This document shows, one piece after another, positions 27,761-36,662 of a DNA stretch of 64,000 nt. A model generated the notes under the pieces. It was given only the letters and a program-made list of their open reading frames with translations, had not been told where the DNA came from and ran no database searches. Within the stretch, counting starts at the first letter, position 1; every line of letters begins with the position of its first letter. A program made the position numbers and the translations under genes. This DNA comes from Shewanella gelidii (GTDB lineage: Bacteria > Pseudomonadota > Gammaproteobacteria > Enterobacterales > Shewanellaceae). Location of the stretch: the NCBI RefSeq assembly GCF_014647855.1, contig NZ_BMPZ01000002.1, positions 512,317-576,316 on the forward strand. The letters run 5' to 3'.

Positions 27761-28144
27761 ATGGCTTATAGTGAAAAAGTAATTGAACATTATGAGAACC
27801 CAAAGAACGTGGGTTCATTTGAAAAAGATGATCCATCCGTCGTTACTGGCATGGTTGGCGCACCAGCATGTGGTGACGTCATGAAGTTGCAGCTGAAGAT
27901 TGATGACGCGGGTGTCATTGAAGATGCAAAATTCAAGACATATGGTTGTGGTAGTGCAATTGCCTCCAGCTCGCTGGTAACCGAGTGGGTGAAAGGCAAA
28001 ACGATTGAAGAAGCTGCTGCGATTAAAAATACGGATATTGCTGAAGAACTAGCTTTGCCGCCGGTAAAAATTCATTGTTCTATCTTGGCTGAAGATGCCA
28101 TTAAAGCCGCTCTGGACGAGTACAAATCAAAGTCTGACGAATAG
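27761..28144 (+). CDS. iscU: Fe-S scaffold IscU
   Basis: Scaffold on which [2Fe-2S] clusters are built from IscS sulfur and iron, then passed on with HscA/HscB. The ligands Cys37, Asp39, Cys63 and Cys106 and the HscA-binding LPPVK motif (residues 99-103) are all at standard positions. Length 127 aa (E. coli 128). It lies 38 bp after iscS. Confidence 0.98.
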   Translation: MAYSEKVIEHYENPKNVGSFEKDDPSVVTGMVGAPACGDVMKLQLKIDDAGVIEDAKFKTYGCGSAIASSSLVTEWVKGKTIEEAAAIKNTDIAEELALPPVKIHCSILAEDAIKAALDEYKSKSDE

Positions 28145-28157
28145 GTCTGGAGTAAGC

Positions 28158-28481
28158 ATGGCAATTACGATGACTCAATCTGCTGCAGAGCGAGTAAAAT
28201 CATTTCTAGCAAACCGGAACAAAGGACTTGGTCTTAGAATCGGCCTGAAAACCTCAGGTTGTTCCGGTATGGCGTATGTTATTGAGTTTGTTGATGAGCT
28301 GAATGACGATGATGAAGTTTATGAAATCGAAGGCGTGAATATTGTGATTGACGCAAAAAGCTTCATTTATCTACAAGGAATTGAGCTGGATTTCGTTAAA
28401 GAAGGCTTAAACGAAGGCTTTAAATTTAATAACCCTAATGCCAAAGGTGAATGTGGTTGCGGTGAAAGTTTTACCGTATAA
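28158..28481 (+). CDS. iscA: A-type Fe-S carrier IscA
   Basis: Carrier protein delivering Fe-S clusters, particularly to [4Fe-4S] targets. The three cysteines Cys35, Cys99 and Cys101 (SGCSGM and CGCGESF) are present. ATG 28158 with GGAGTAAGC upstream gives 107 aa; the longer frame from 28095 overlaps iscU and is not the start. Confidence 0.97.
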   Translation: MAITMTQSAAERVKSFLANRNKGLGLRIGLKTSGCSGMAYVIEFVDELNDDDEVYEIEGVNIVIDAKSFIYLQGIELDFVKEGLNEGFKFNNPNAKGECGCGESFTV

Positions 28482-28496
28482 ACCATAAGTTGAAGT

Positions 28497-29021
28497 ATGA
28501 ATTATTTCGAGCTGTTTAATTTTACCGCTTCATTTGATCTTGATACCGCAACGCTTGCAGAACGTTACCGCGAACTGCAGCGGGCGGTGCATCCTGACAA
28601 TTTTGCTAACGATACCGAACAGCAAAAACTCTTATCTATCCATCGTGCCGCTCAGATCAACGATGGTTTTCAAACGCTTAAGAATCCTATTCGTCGAGCA
28701 GAACACATGCTCTCCTTGCGTAATATTGATATTAGTCATGAAACCAAGACCTTAAAAGATGGTCAGTTTCTTATGCAGCAAATGGAGTGGCGTGAAGCTT
28801 TAGAAGACATTAATCACGCAGAAGATCCTGATGAGATGATTGATGAACTCTATCGCTCGTTTTCAAACTATGAGAATGAAATGACGAAACGTTTGATCGC
28901 TCTATTAAATAGTGAGCAGGAAAACGATTGGTTATTAGCCGCGGATCAAGTTCGTAAGTTAAAGTTTATGGCAAAGTTAAAAGATGAATTAGCTAAAATT
29001 GAAGATGCTCAATTTGGTTAA
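28497..29021 (+). CDS. hscB: Co-chaperone HscB
   Basis: J-protein that brings IscU to HscA. The N-terminal J domain has its HPD motif at residues 32-34 (AVHPDNF), and a C-terminal three-helix IscU-binding domain follows. Length 174 aa (E. coli 171). It lies 16 bp after iscA and 72 bp before hscA. Confidence 0.96.
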   Translation: MNYFELFNFTASFDLDTATLAERYRELQRAVHPDNFANDTEQQKLLSIHRAAQINDGFQTLKNPIRRAEHMLSLRNIDISHETKTLKDGQFLMQQMEWREALEDINHAEDPDEMIDELYRSFSNYENEMTKRLIALLNSEQENDWLLAADQVRKLKFMAKLKDELAKIEDAQFG

Positions 29022-29092
29022 TTGATTAAACCCGTATTTAAAGCTTTGGCTCAATCTATATTGAGCCATATTTTTTATAGAGTTGGATTTAT

Positions 29093-30955
29093 ATGGCCCT
29101 ACTGCAAATCGCTGAACCGGGACAGACTGCCGCCCCACATCAGCATAAACTCGCTGTTGGTATCGATCTTGGTACAACAAATTCTCTTGTTGCGGCAATT
29201 CGAAGTGGTGAGATCTCGACTTTACCTGACGAACAGCAACGACACGCGATTCCTTCTATTGTTCGCTATACCGAAGATGGTGTTAACGTTGGTTATGAAG
29301 CTGAGGCTGAGTCAGCAAAAGATCCTAAAAATACCATTGTTTCGGTAAAGCGTTTTCTAGGCCGAAGCCTTGAAGATGTATTGTCAGGTTCACACACTTT
29401 TCATTATGACTTCAAAGCTAGTGAAAATGGTCTGCCATTATTTTCCACCGCGCAAGGCTTAGTTAACCCTATTCAGGTGTCCGCTGAAATCCTTCGTCCT
29501 CTAATTGCTCGAGCAGAAGCAACCTTAGGTGGTGAGCTGGAAGGCGCTGTGATTACAGTTCCTGCTTATTTTGATGATGCTCAGCGTCAAGGCACTAAAG
29601 ATGCGGCAAACCTATTAGGGGTCAACGTATTAAGACTGTTAAATGAGCCGACTGCGGCCGCCATAGCTTATGGGTTAGATTCAGGCCAAGAAGGGGTTAT
29701 TGCGGTTTATGACCTCGGTGGTGGTACCTTTGACATCTCTATTCTGCGCCTCAATAAAGGCGTATTTGAGGTACTGGCTACCGGTGGTGATTCAGCACTA
29801 GGCGGAGATGATTTTGACCATTTAATTAAAGATCATTTGATGCAGGTATGGGGTGTTGAAGAGCTCAATCCAAAAGCGGATAGAAAGCTGCTTATACAAG
29901 CCAGAGAGATTAAAGAAAAGCTGACTCATGAAGATGAAGTGACTGCTAAAATCTATCTCGCCGATGGTACCAAGCAGACGCATGTGGTGACTAAGGCTAC
30001 TTTTGAAAAACTGATTGAAAAATTGGTGAAGAAAACTGTGTCTAGTTGTCGCCGAGCGATGCGGGATGCTGGCGTGACGACAGATGAAGTCATTGAAACG
30101 GTAATGGTTGGTGGTTCTACTCGCGTGCCTTTAGTTCGAGAGTCTGTGAGCCAGTTTTTTGGAAAGCCAGCGCTTACGTCTATTGATCCAGATCGGGTCG
30201 TTGCGATAGGTGCAGCGATTCAAGCAGAGATCTTGGTCGGTAATAAAGCGGATTCAGATCTATTGCTGCTAGATGTCATCCCTCTATCCCTTGGGATCGA
30301 AACCATGGGTGGCCTCGTGGAGAAGATTGTATCGCGTAACACCACGATTCCAGTGGCAAGAGCGCAAGAGTTCACGACCTTTAAAGATGGGCAAACGGCC
30401 ATGGCATTCCATGTGGTGCAAGGCGAACGCGAGCTCGTTGATGATTGTCGTTCATTAGCTCGATTTACGTTGCAGGGTATTCCTGCGTTGGCTGCTGGCG
30501 CTGCGCATATTCGGGTGACATTCCAGGTTGATGCTGACGGTCTTCTGAATGTGACGGCGATGGAAAAATCAACGGAAGTGAAATCCAGTATTCAGGTGAA
30601 GCCGTCTTTTGGTTTGTCTGATACTGAAATTGCGACCATGCTCAAGGATTCAATGACACACGCTGCGGACGATATTTCTCGTCGAATGATTGCCGAGCAG
30701 CAAGTCGAAGCCGCACGAGTGCTCGAGACACTGAACGCTGCCTTAGGCAAAGATGGATCGTTACTGACGACCGAAGAGCGTCAGGTTATTGATCAAGCAA
30801 TGGCGTCATTAGCACAGGTTGCCAAAACCGAAGATGCAGACGCGATTCAAAATGCGATTGAAGTGCTAGATGCAAATACACAGGATTTTGCGTCTAGACG
30901 TATGGATAATTCAATTCGAACTGCGTTGAAAGGGCAGTCGGTTGAAAATATATAG
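29093..30955 (+). CDS. hscA: Hsp70-type chaperone HscA
   Basis: Specialised Hsp70 that binds the LPPVK motif of IscU and helps release its cluster. Actin-like ATPase motifs are clear ([50 protein letters not shown]), with a C-terminal substrate domain. Length 620 aa (E. coli 616). ATG 29093 follows a weak ribosome binding site; fdx starts 9 bp after the stop. Confidence 0.97.
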   Translation: MALLQIAEPGQTAAPHQHKLAVGIDLGTTNSLVAAIRSGEISTLPDEQQRHAIPSIVRYTEDGVNVGYEAEAESAKDPKNTIVSVKRFLGRSLEDVLSGSHTFHYDFKASENGLPLFSTAQGLVNPIQVSAEILRPLIARAEATLGGELEGAVITVPAYFDDAQRQGTKDAANLLGVNVLRLLNEPTAAAIAYGLDSGQEGVIAVYDLGGGTFDISILRLNKGVFEVLATGGDSALGGDDFDHLIKDHLMQVWGVEELNPKADRKLLIQAREIKEKLTHEDEVTAKIYLADGTKQTHVVTKATFEKLIEKLVKKTVSSCRRAMRDAGVTTDEVIETVMVGGSTRVPLVRESVSQFFGKPALTSIDPDRVVAIGAAIQAEILVGNKADSDLLLLDVIPLSLGIETMGGLVEKIVSRNTTIPVARAQEFTTFKDGQTAMAFHVVQGERELVDDCRSLARFTLQGIPALAAGAAHIRVTFQVDADGLLNVTAMEKSTEVKSSIQVKPSFGLSDTEIATMLKDSMTHAADDISRRMIAEQQVEAARVLETLNAALGKDGSLLTTEERQVIDQAMASLAQVAKTEDADAIQNAIEVLDANTQDFASRRMDNSIRTALKGQSVENI

Positions 30956-30963
30956 GTGAATAT

Positions 30964-31299
30964 ATGCCGCAAATAGTTTTTTTACCCAACGAAGAGTTGT
31001 GTCCAGAGGGTGTCGTTGCAGAAGCTGAAGTTGGTGAGACGATTCTCGACGTTGCCCTTAAGAATGGGATTCACATCGAACATGCTTGTGAAAAATCTTG
31101 TGCGTGTACAACGTGCCATTGCGTTGTTCGTGAAGGTTTTGATGAGTTAGAAGAAAGTGACGAATTAGAAGATGACATGCTTGATAAAGCGTGGGGGCTA
31201 GAACCAGAGAGTCGCCTATCATGCCAAGCTAAGGTTGTTGATTGTGACTTAGTGGTTGATATACCTAAGTACACGATTAATATGGTCAGTGAAGGATAA
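30964..31299 (+). CDS. fdx: [2Fe-2S] ferredoxin Fdx
   Basis: Adrenodoxin-type ferredoxin that gives electrons to Isc cluster assembly. Ligands Cys42, Cys48, Cys51 and Cys87 match E. coli Fdx, and the long acidic EELEESDELEDD-type segment is present as the docking surface. Length 111 aa, same as E. coli. A strong terminator follows at 31313, so iscX further downstream is likely expressed separately. Confidence 0.97.
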   Translation: MPQIVFLPNEELCPEGVVAEAEVGETILDVALKNGIHIEHACEKSCACTTCHCVVREGFDELEESDELEDDMLDKAWGLEPESRLSCQAKVVDCDLVVDIPKYTINMVSEG

Positions 31300-31312
31300 A
31301 TAATCACTCTTT

Positions 31313-31341
31313 AAAAAAGCCGGCTTCTTGCCGGTTTTTTT
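31313..31341 (+). terminator. Terminator of the isc operon
   Basis: CCGGC-TTCTT-GCCGG is flanked by A and T runs. It closes iscRSUA-hscBA-fdx and separates iscX from the operon. Confidence 0.85.
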
Positions 31342-32036
31342 GTTTTACTGAGTTTAAAGAAGGCTCCCTCTTATCTGTTGACAGTCTTTATGGTGTATAT
31401 CTCCTAAATTCTTTCTCAATTTTGCAATACTCCTCGCCGGCACTAGAACAAATTTTTAATCTGGCTTTACTAAGCGATCACTTGAATGAGCTGTAATGCC
31501 GTCGCGTGAATCATTAGCGGTGCGCGCTATTGCTACGCAAGAACTCTATTCGCTTCCCTGCGCTGGCCGACACCAGCCTACAGATGGCGCATATTTTAAT
31601 GTAGGCAATTCGACTATTGGCGCGTGGATTCAGCATTCGTTGTTTCTAGGTTCTACTATGCAGGGTCTAACCACCAATGATTTTTCAGCGTTGAAACTTG
31701 AAATGCTAGCGGTGATGAACATTGTTGTATGGCTCTTTATGGATAGATGTGGAATTTGTCTCTCGCGAGAGGCTGTGATCTGAACCATACTGTGGTTTTA
31801 TAATATAGAGAGATCGATTTAAATCCGCTTCTATTTGCTGAAATAAACAATTTTTGCGGTGTTAAACAGGCGTAAAGAGCAGAAAAATAGTGACTTTTTT
31901 ACAGATAATTAGCTTGATGTGAGTGGATAGCAATTACACAGATTTGAACTGGCATAGAGTTCAAATTTTGTTAACGTTTATCTAATCTGCTTCACATTCT
32001 AGTCATGTTAAATACCAACTTGTACGGGAGTAGTTT
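31342..32036. other. Unexplained gap between fdx and iscX
   Basis: About 700 bp, where most relatives have only a few bases between fdx and iscX. Apart from the doubtful 31496-31783 frame, I see only an AT-rich stretch with the iscX ribosome binding site (GGGAG) at its right end. Confidence 0.5.
31496..31783 (+). CDS. Uncertain 95-aa ORF between fdx and iscX
   Basis: I do not recognise this frame. It lacks a good ribosome binding site at ATG 31496, and the composition (many Ser, Ala, Cys residues; no domain motif) is unlike its neighbours. It lies in an unexplained 740-bp gap that displaces iscX from the isc operon. It could be a real orphan gene, an RNA or a decayed inserted element; a plain spurious frame is quite possible. 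Confidence 0.2.
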   Translation: MPSRESLAVRAIATQELYSLPCAGRHQPTDGAYFNVGNSTIGAWIQHSLFLGSTMQGLTTNDFSALKLEMLAVMNIVVWLFMDRCGICLSREAVI

Positions 32037-32234
32037 ATGGTTCTAAAATGGATAGATTCTTTGGAGATCGCTTTAGCTTTATTAGAGCAATATCCTGATG
32101 TCGATCCAGTGACATTACATTTTCCTGAGTTGTATGCTTGGATTATGGCTTTAGATGAGTTTGATGATGATCCCAATCATTGTAACGAACGCATCTTAGA
32201 GGCCGTTCAGCAATGCTGGATAGATGAAAAGTGA
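32037..32234 (+). CDS. iscX: Fe-S assembly protein IscX (YfhJ)
   Basis: A 65-aa acidic protein of the IscX family (E. coli 66 aa), known to bind IscS and iron as a frataxin-like modulator of cluster assembly. Signs are KWIDSLEIA, the acidic DEFDDDP and ILEAVQQCWIDE. ATG 32037 is preceded by GGGAG. It is unlinked from fdx by the 740-bp gap and the terminator at 31313, so it should have its own promoter in 31800-32036. Confidence 0.92.
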   Translation: MVLKWIDSLEIALALLEQYPDVDPVTLHFPELYAWIMALDEFDDDPNHCNERILEAVQQCWIDEK

Positions 32235-32338
32235 TGATTATGATGTGCGACAATTTGGTGTGGTTTGTGAAATGACTGGTGATTTCTTGTGATCCTGTTC
32301 ATGTCTTTATATTTGCTTCAAAGCTTTGATACTGACCT

Positions 32339-32352
32339 TTGATCACAGTCAA
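32339..32352 (+). promoter_or_regulatory. FNR-like site upstream of the 54-aa protein gene
   Basis: TTGATCACAGTCAA matches TTGAT-N4-ATCAA with one mismatch. Its centre lies about 40 bp before a likely start point that follows the -10 candidate TACATT (32374-32379), the class II activator layout, 108 bp before the 54-aa ORF at 32447. Confidence 0.55.
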
Positions 32353-32446
32353 ACTCTCCTTTATTAGTTATCGTACATTAACTATATATTTGCGCGGGGA
32401 CTCCAGTTCTCGGGCACTCAAATAACCTATTATAAGGGACGTAACA

Positions 32447-32611
32447 ATGAAGCATCTTTTAATGGCTACTTTATTAGTACCTGGCGTGGCAATGGCACAC
32501 ACTGGTCATGGTGGCATCGGTTTATTTCATCACCTCGTAGATATGGCACCTGCTTTAACGCTTGTAGCACTTGTTGGCTATGGCGTTGTTTGGGCTAAAA
32601 ACCGTAAGTAA
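32447..32611 (+). CDS. Small exported or membrane protein, His-containing (54 aa)
   Basis: A 54-codon gene below common ORF length limits. The N terminus is a signal peptide (hydrophobic stretch, then VAMA and H), the mature part begins HTGHGGIGLFHH with five His in 12 residues, and a second hydrophobic segment (LTLVALVGYGVVW) ends in KNRK. The His-rich start resembles the N-terminal region of HupE/UreJ-type metal proteins and small DUF6732-like proteins. AAGGGACGTAACA precedes the ATG. Metal binding is inferred, not shown. Confidence 0.75.
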   Translation: MKHLLMATLLVPGVAMAHTGHGGIGLFHHLVDMAPALTLVALVGYGVVWAKNRK

Positions 32612-32811
32612 TCTGTGCTAATAACTATCGCTTGCAATAGCGATAGTTGAACTTCATTTACTGCTTAGTCAATGATGCTCAGTGACAAATTGTTCCTTCG
32701 AAGCGACATGTTTCGAAGGAAATTTGAATCCCATCAAACCTCCTTCTAGTACATTGTGATCTACCTCTCGTTAATTTTGTGATAAAGATAGGCTTTATGC
32801 GATTTATTTCG

Positions 32812-32817
32812 TATAAT
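32812..32817 (+). promoter_or_regulatory. -10 box of the ndk promoter
   Basis: TATAAT followed by a GC-rich discriminator (CCGCGCG), 42 bp upstream of ndk. No good -35 is seen. A GC-rich discriminator is typical of promoters under stringent control. Confidence 0.6.
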
Positions 32818-32858
32818 CCGCGCGAATTTATCAAACTCGCTGACAAAGGAAGCAAGTA

Positions 32859-33290
32859 ATGGCGATCGAACGCACTTTTTCAATTATCAAACCTGACGCA
32901 GTAGCCAAAAATCACATTGGTGCTATCTATAATCGTTTTGAAAGCGCTGGTCTTAAAATCATCGCTTCGAAAATGGTTCATTTGACTAAGGAGCAAGCCG
33001 AAGGCTTTTACGCTGAGCATAGTGAGCGTCCGTTCTTTGCTGCATTGGTTGAGTTTATGACCTCTGGTCCTATCATGGTTCAAGTGCTTGAAGGCGAAAA
33101 TGCTGTACTCGCGAATCGTGAAATCATGGGAGCGACCAATCCTGCAGAAGCTGCTCGTGGCACGCTTCGCAGTGATTATGCAGCAAGTATCGACGAAAAT
33201 GCCGTACATGGTTCAGACGCTGTAGCTTCTGCGGAGCGTGAGATTGCATACTTCTTTAGTAAAGAAGAGCTTTGTGCTCGTACACGCTAG
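32859..33290 (+). CDS. ndk: Nucleoside diphosphate kinase
   Basis: Ndk balances NTP pools by phosphate transfer through a phosphohistidine. The active-site motif is NAVHGSD (His about 117), with the N-terminal [10 protein letters not shown]. Length 143 aa, E. coli 143. AAAGGAAGC precedes the ATG, and the promoter -10 lies at 32812. It is monocistronic, with a strong terminator. Confidence 0.97.
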   Translation: MAIERTFSIIKPDAVAKNHIGAIYNRFESAGLKIIASKMVHLTKEQAEGFYAEHSERPFFAALVEFMTSGPIMVQVLEGENAVLANREIMGATNPAEAARGTLRSDYAASIDENAVHGSDAVASAEREIAYFFSKEELCARTR

Positions 33291-33328
33291 GCTATAAAGC
33301 TTTTCACGTGTAAAAATAAATTAAAGAA

Positions 33329-33367
33329 CAAAAACGGGAGTGAGGTTAACTCATTCCCGTTTTTTTG
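33329..33367 (+). terminator. Terminator of ndk
   Basis: An 11-bp stem (ACGGGAGTGAG paired with CTCATTCCCGT, one G-T) with a 5-nt loop and a seven-T run. Confidence 0.9.
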
Positions 33368-33392
33368 TGCTTATTGTATCAGTGTAAATTGA

Positions 33393-33749
33393 TCAGTGGT
33401 TTAATCTTAATTCCACGCCGTGTTCGTGTTTGTATTGTTCAGCACAAGTTGAACAGCGTTGCTCTGTGGGATCTGCTTGTAAACGCCTTAAATCAATTTC
33501 TGCTTCGCAATCAGCACATAGTCCATATAGGCCGAGGTCGAGCTGACAGTTTGCTGCATCGAGCTTCATTAACCTATGAAACAGTGGATGCGCATTAAGT
33601 TTATGGGCGGTGAATGCATCAATCAGGTCTGACAAAGAGCTTTCTCCAACATTAATCGATAATGATTTGGATTGGCTCAGCGCGTTGACTTCTTTTCTTA
33701 AAATTGTTTCTTGTTCCGCCAGCTCAAGTCTAATGTGGGATCTACTCAC
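33393..33749 (-). CDS. DksA/TraR-type zinc-finger protein
   Basis: A 118-aa member of the TraR/DksA family, which acts in the RNA polymerase secondary channel. The zinc site is C78xxC81-x17-C99xxC102 (LCADCEAE and RCSTC), and a long N-terminal helix pair precedes it. It is shorter than DksA (151 aa) and lacks the DksA coiled-coil tip motif DxxDxA as far as I can see, so it is a paralogue rather than DksA itself. It may modulate stress or rRNA transcription. It is convergent to ndk. Confidence 0.85.
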   Translation of the reverse strand: MSRSHIRLELAEQETILRKEVNALSQSKSLSINVGESSLSDLIDAFTAHKLNAHPLFHRLMKLDAANCQLDLGLYGLCADCEAEIDLRRLQADPTEQRCSTCAEQYKHEHGVELRLNH

Positions 33750-33870
33750 CTGGGTTTGCCTTTGTCTTTGTGCTTCTAGGGATTAGTCTATCCCGCTACA
33801 AAGGCTTAACTATGATAAAGATCAAAACTCAGTGAAATTATGTGTTGAAACGAACGTTGGCATGATCTAG

Positions 33871-34836
33871 TCACGGTTGTTGCTTCTCAATTTCCATTAA
33901 TTCTGCGTAGGCTTGTTCAAGCTGTCGAATAATTTCGTCTGCTGTTTTGTAAATTCTAAGCTGTCTAAATAACTGCTCCGCTTCAGGGTATTGACGGTTC
34001 AGATAGCCAAACCACTGCTTGATCCTCGATGGGTAGTAGCTACTTTTTCGACCTGATAGTTCTTTTTCTGAATAAATGAGCATTAATTTGAGAACTTGTT
34101 GCCAGTCATAAGCTGGTGCACTGATTTTAATCGTTGCAGCAAGATTCGGTAAACTAATCGCGCCTCGACCAACCATTATGGAATCACAACCAGTAACTTC
34201 CATACAACGACTTGCATCTTCAGCGCTCCAGATTTCACCATTGGCAATAACAGGGATCGGTAGCTTTTTGCGGATTGCGGTGATGTACTCCCAGTAGGCT
34301 GGAGGCTTATATCCGTCAACCTTGCTGCGCGCATGAATAGCGATTTCAGAAGCGCCGGCTTCATATATAGCTAAAGCATTTTCCATAAACAAAGACTTAT
34401 CTTCAAACCCGAGCCGAATTTTCGCTGTCACAGGCTGTGATTGGTCAACAGCATTGCGCATCGCTTTAACTATTTCATGGATTTTTTCTGGGTTCTTCAA
34501 CAAAACCGCACCGCCATGGCTACGGTTAACCATTTTCGCAGGGCAGCCAAAGTTTGCATCGACACCTTTTGAACCCAGTTCAATGGCGCGAAGGGCATTT
34601 TCAGCCATCCAATTTGGATCTTGCCCTAATAGTTGGACTCTGACAGGAGTTCCTGAAGCGGTTGTTCCACCGTGAAGTAACTCTGGGCACAATCGATAGT
34701 AAACTTTTTCTGGAAGTAGCTGGTCAACGACGCGTATAAACTCAGTGACCATCAAGTCATAAGGGTTTATTGCAGATAGCATTTCTCTCATTAAATCATC
34801 AACGACGCCTTCCATCGGTGCCAGTATTACTCTCAA
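33871..34836 (-). CDS. dusC: tRNA-dihydrouridine(16) synthase
   Basis: DusC reduces U16 of tRNA with FMN and NADPH. It has the N-terminal APMEGV typical of DusC (DusA/B have different starts), the catalytic Cys in NFGCPAKMVN, KIRLGFED, IAIHARSK, and the FMN phosphate loop GRGAISLPN. Length 321 aa (E. coli 315). It stands alone on the minus strand. Confidence 0.95.
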   Translation of the reverse strand: MRVILAPMEGVVDDLMREMLSAINPYDLMVTEFIRVVDQLLPEKVYYRLCPELLHGGTTASGTPVRVQLLGQDPNWMAENALRAIELGSKGVDANFGCPAKMVNRSHGGAVLLKNPEKIHEIVKAMRNAVDQSQPVTAKIRLGFEDKSLFMENALAIYEAGASEIAIHARSKVDGYKPPAYWEYITAIRKKLPIPVIANGEIWSAEDASRCMEVTGCDSIMVGRGAISLPNLAATIKISAPAYDWQQVLKLMLIYSEKELSGRKSSYYPSRIKQWFGYLNRQYPEAEQLFRQLRIYKTADEIIRQLEQAYAELMEIEKQQP

Positions 34837-35266
34837 CTGTGGTTTCCTCGAACATAGTTTTGGGGGGAGGCATTTTATACGGATTGTGTAACGACTTGTA
34901 GCTGTTTTCGTCGCGAAGCTTAATGACAGCCAATTTTTGGCGAGATATTTAGCGGCGGGGGCTAGGGTTTGTGAGTAATACAGTGATGGAAAATGAATGA
35001 ATCAACTCATATTGACCGACCTTGAATGTATTTTTACTAAAAAAGAACAAATTTTAATAGGCGATACAGTCAGTGTAATTGTTTGATAAAAAAGGGTTAT
35101 TTATTCTGCTATGTGGCTCCTAGCAATCATTTTGAAATAAAAGTGTGATGAATGTGGTTTTTTTTGAAATAAATCTAAAACTAGTAAGGTCTTTTTAAGC
35201 AAGACGCCACTGCAACAGTGTCTGAACCAGTTAATCATTCAATATGTATTTAGGAAGGAAAATATT
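34837..35266. other. Intergenic region upstream of hvfA
   Basis: This 430-bp AT-rich stretch must carry the control of the hvfABC cluster. I see only the ribosome binding site AGGAAGG before ATG 35267. No sigma-70 promoter, ECF site or metal-responsive box is clear enough to call. Confidence 0.45.
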
Positions 35267-35698
35267 ATGAACAATATCAAAAAGACTGCTCTAGCTGTAA
35301 CTTTAGGTGCTGTGGTAGCGAGCTCTGCATTTGCAGCAGAAGCACAAGCAAACCCGTTTGGCTTTGAAGAGATGACCGCCGGTTACCAGCTTGACGGTAA
35401 AGAAGGCAAATGTGGCGAAGGTAAGTGTGGCGGCGACATGAAAAAAGCCAAAGAAGGTAAGTGTGGCGAAGGCAAATGTGGCGGCGACATGAAGAAAGCC
35501 AAAGAAGGTAAATGTGGCGAAGGCAAATGTGGCGGCGACATGAAAAAAGCCAAAGAAGGTAAATGTGGCGAAGGCAAATGTGGCGGTGACATGAAGAAAG
35601 CCAAAGAAGGTAAATGTGGCGAAGGCAAGTGTGGCGGCGACATGAAGAAAGCCAAAGAAGGTAAATGTGGTGAAGGTAAATGTGGTGGTAACAAATAA
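35267..35698 (+). CDS. hvfA: HvfA/bufferin-like precursor with EGKCG repeats
   Basis: A 143-aa precursor peptide: signal peptide (residues 1-23, cleaved after SAFA), a short spacer (AEAQANPFGFEEM), then six units of K-EGKCGEGKCGG, five carrying the GDMKKA tail. This places twelve EGKCG motifs and twelve cysteines in the mature part. In HvfA of Haemophilus, EGKCG cysteines are converted by a DUF692 multinuclear iron oxidase with a DUF2063 partner into oxazolone-thioamide groups that bind copper; the two partner genes follow here. Copper buffering or defence is the inferred job. ATG 35267 has AGGAAGG upstream. Confidence 0.88.
   Translation: MNNIKKTALAVTLGAVVASSAFAAEAQANPFGFEEMTAGYQLDGKEGKCGEGKCGGDMKKAKEGKCGEGKCGGDMKKAKEGKCGEGKCGGDMKKAKEGKCGEGKCGGDMKKAKEGKCGEGKCGGDMKKAKEGKCGEGKCGGNK
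35399..35698 (+). repeat. 51-bp in-frame tandem repeat, five full units and one partial
   Basis: The unit begins AAA GAA GG(C/T) AAA TGT and ends AAA GCC. Copies at 35399, 35450, 35501, 35552, 35603 and 35654 (last truncated by the stop). All differences between full copies are silent third-base changes; the partial sixth has the most GGT codons. Confidence 0.95.
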
Positions 35699-35763
35699 TA
35701 CCATCTTGAATTGGAACGACTTCGCTAGTGTGCTAAAAACATGCTAGTGAACGACTGACAGTT

Positions 35764-35799
35764 AAATTAGGTCAGCACTTGCTGGCCTAGTTTGTTTTT
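35764..35799 (+). terminator. Leaky terminator between hvfA and hvfB
   Basis: TAGGTCAGC-ACTT-GCTGGCCTA is a 9-bp stem (one G-T pair) followed by TTTGTTTTT. It would give more peptide mRNA than enzyme mRNA from one promoter. Confidence 0.8.
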
Positions 35800-35822
35800 A
35801 AGTAATGATCGAGGGTGCAAGA

Positions 35823-36662
35823 ATGGCGGTTGAATCCAAGGTAGGTTTAGGCTTGCGACGTGAAATGCTTGATGAGTTTTGTGAGCAAGTGCCCGAGCAG
35901 ATAAATTTCTTTGAAGTTGCACCAGAAAACTGGATGACACTCGGTGGTAAGTTTGGCCGCCAGTTTAGCCAAATCGCAGAGCAACATGAAGTTTTTCTTC
36001 ATGGATTATCCCTATCTATTGGCAGCCCTGAAGCACTTGATATTGATTTTGTAAAAAATGTCAAACGATTTATGGATCGGCATCACATTGATATCTATTC
36101 AGAGCATTTGAGTTATTGTTCGGGAACTGGCCATATGTATGACTTGATGCCGATCCCTTTTACTGAAGAAGCGGTTCATTATGTTGCGGCTCGAGTAAAG
36201 CAAGTTGAAGACATTATCGAGAGGCCCCTTATTTTAGAAAATGTTTCATTCTATGCGGATTCAGGTTCCAAAATGAGCGAGCTTGATTTTGTAAATGCTG
36301 TTGTCAATGAGGCTGACTGCAAGTTATTGCTCGATGTGAATAATATTTATGTCAATTCTATTAATCATCAGTACGATGCCAATGAGTTTTTAAAGGGGAT
36401 GCCTACTGAGCGTATTGAATATTTGCATATAGCAGGTCATTACAAAGAGGCTGAAGACTTAATTGTAGATACTCACGGGGCAGATGTTAACGATCCAGTT
36501 TGGAAGCTATTAGCAGATTGTTATCAAATTCATGGCGTACATCCAACGTTGTTGGAACGAGATTTTAATATTCCAGAAACCGAAGTGTTACTTGAAGAGA
36601 TTGATAAGATCCATCGTTATCAAGCCCGTGCAACAGAAGCGGTAGCGAAAAGGAGTGCCTAA
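35823..36662 (+). CDS. hvfB: DUF692 multinuclear iron oxidase (HvfB/BufB type)
   Basis: A 279-aa TIM-barrel enzyme of the DUF692 (MNIO) family, which oxidises Cys residues in peptides. Iron-ligand segments are seen in order: HGLSLSIGS, SEHLSYCSG, ENVSFYADSGS, LLDVNNIYVNS, HIAGHYKEA and DTHGADVND. The first frame starts at ATG 35805, but ATG 35823 is preferred because GAGGGT lies 6 nt before it. The stop shares bases with the hvfC start (TAATG), so the pair is coupled. Substrate: the HvfA-like peptide upstream (inferred from context). Confidence 0.93.
   Translation: MAVESKVGLGLRREMLDEFCEQVPEQINFFEVAPENWMTLGGKFGRQFSQIAEQHEVFLHGLSLSIGSPEALDIDFVKNVKRFMDRHHIDIYSEHLSYCSGTGHMYDLMPIPFTEEAVHYVAARVKQVEDIIERPLILENVSFYADSGSKMSELDFVNAVVNEADCKLLLDVNNIYVNSINHQYDANEFLKGMPTERIEYLHIAGHYKEAEDLIVDTHGADVNDPVWKLLADCYQIHGVHPTLLERDFNIPETEVLLEEIDKIHRYQARATEAVAKRSA

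Noticed and set aside
35399-35698. Tandem repeats as a CRISPR array
   Set aside because: Units abut without spacers and are in frame with coding sequence.
35303-35704. Two long minus-strand frames across the hvfA repeats
   Set aside because: They are shadows of the repeat composition; the plus-strand frame has a ribosome binding site, signal peptide and silent-only variation.
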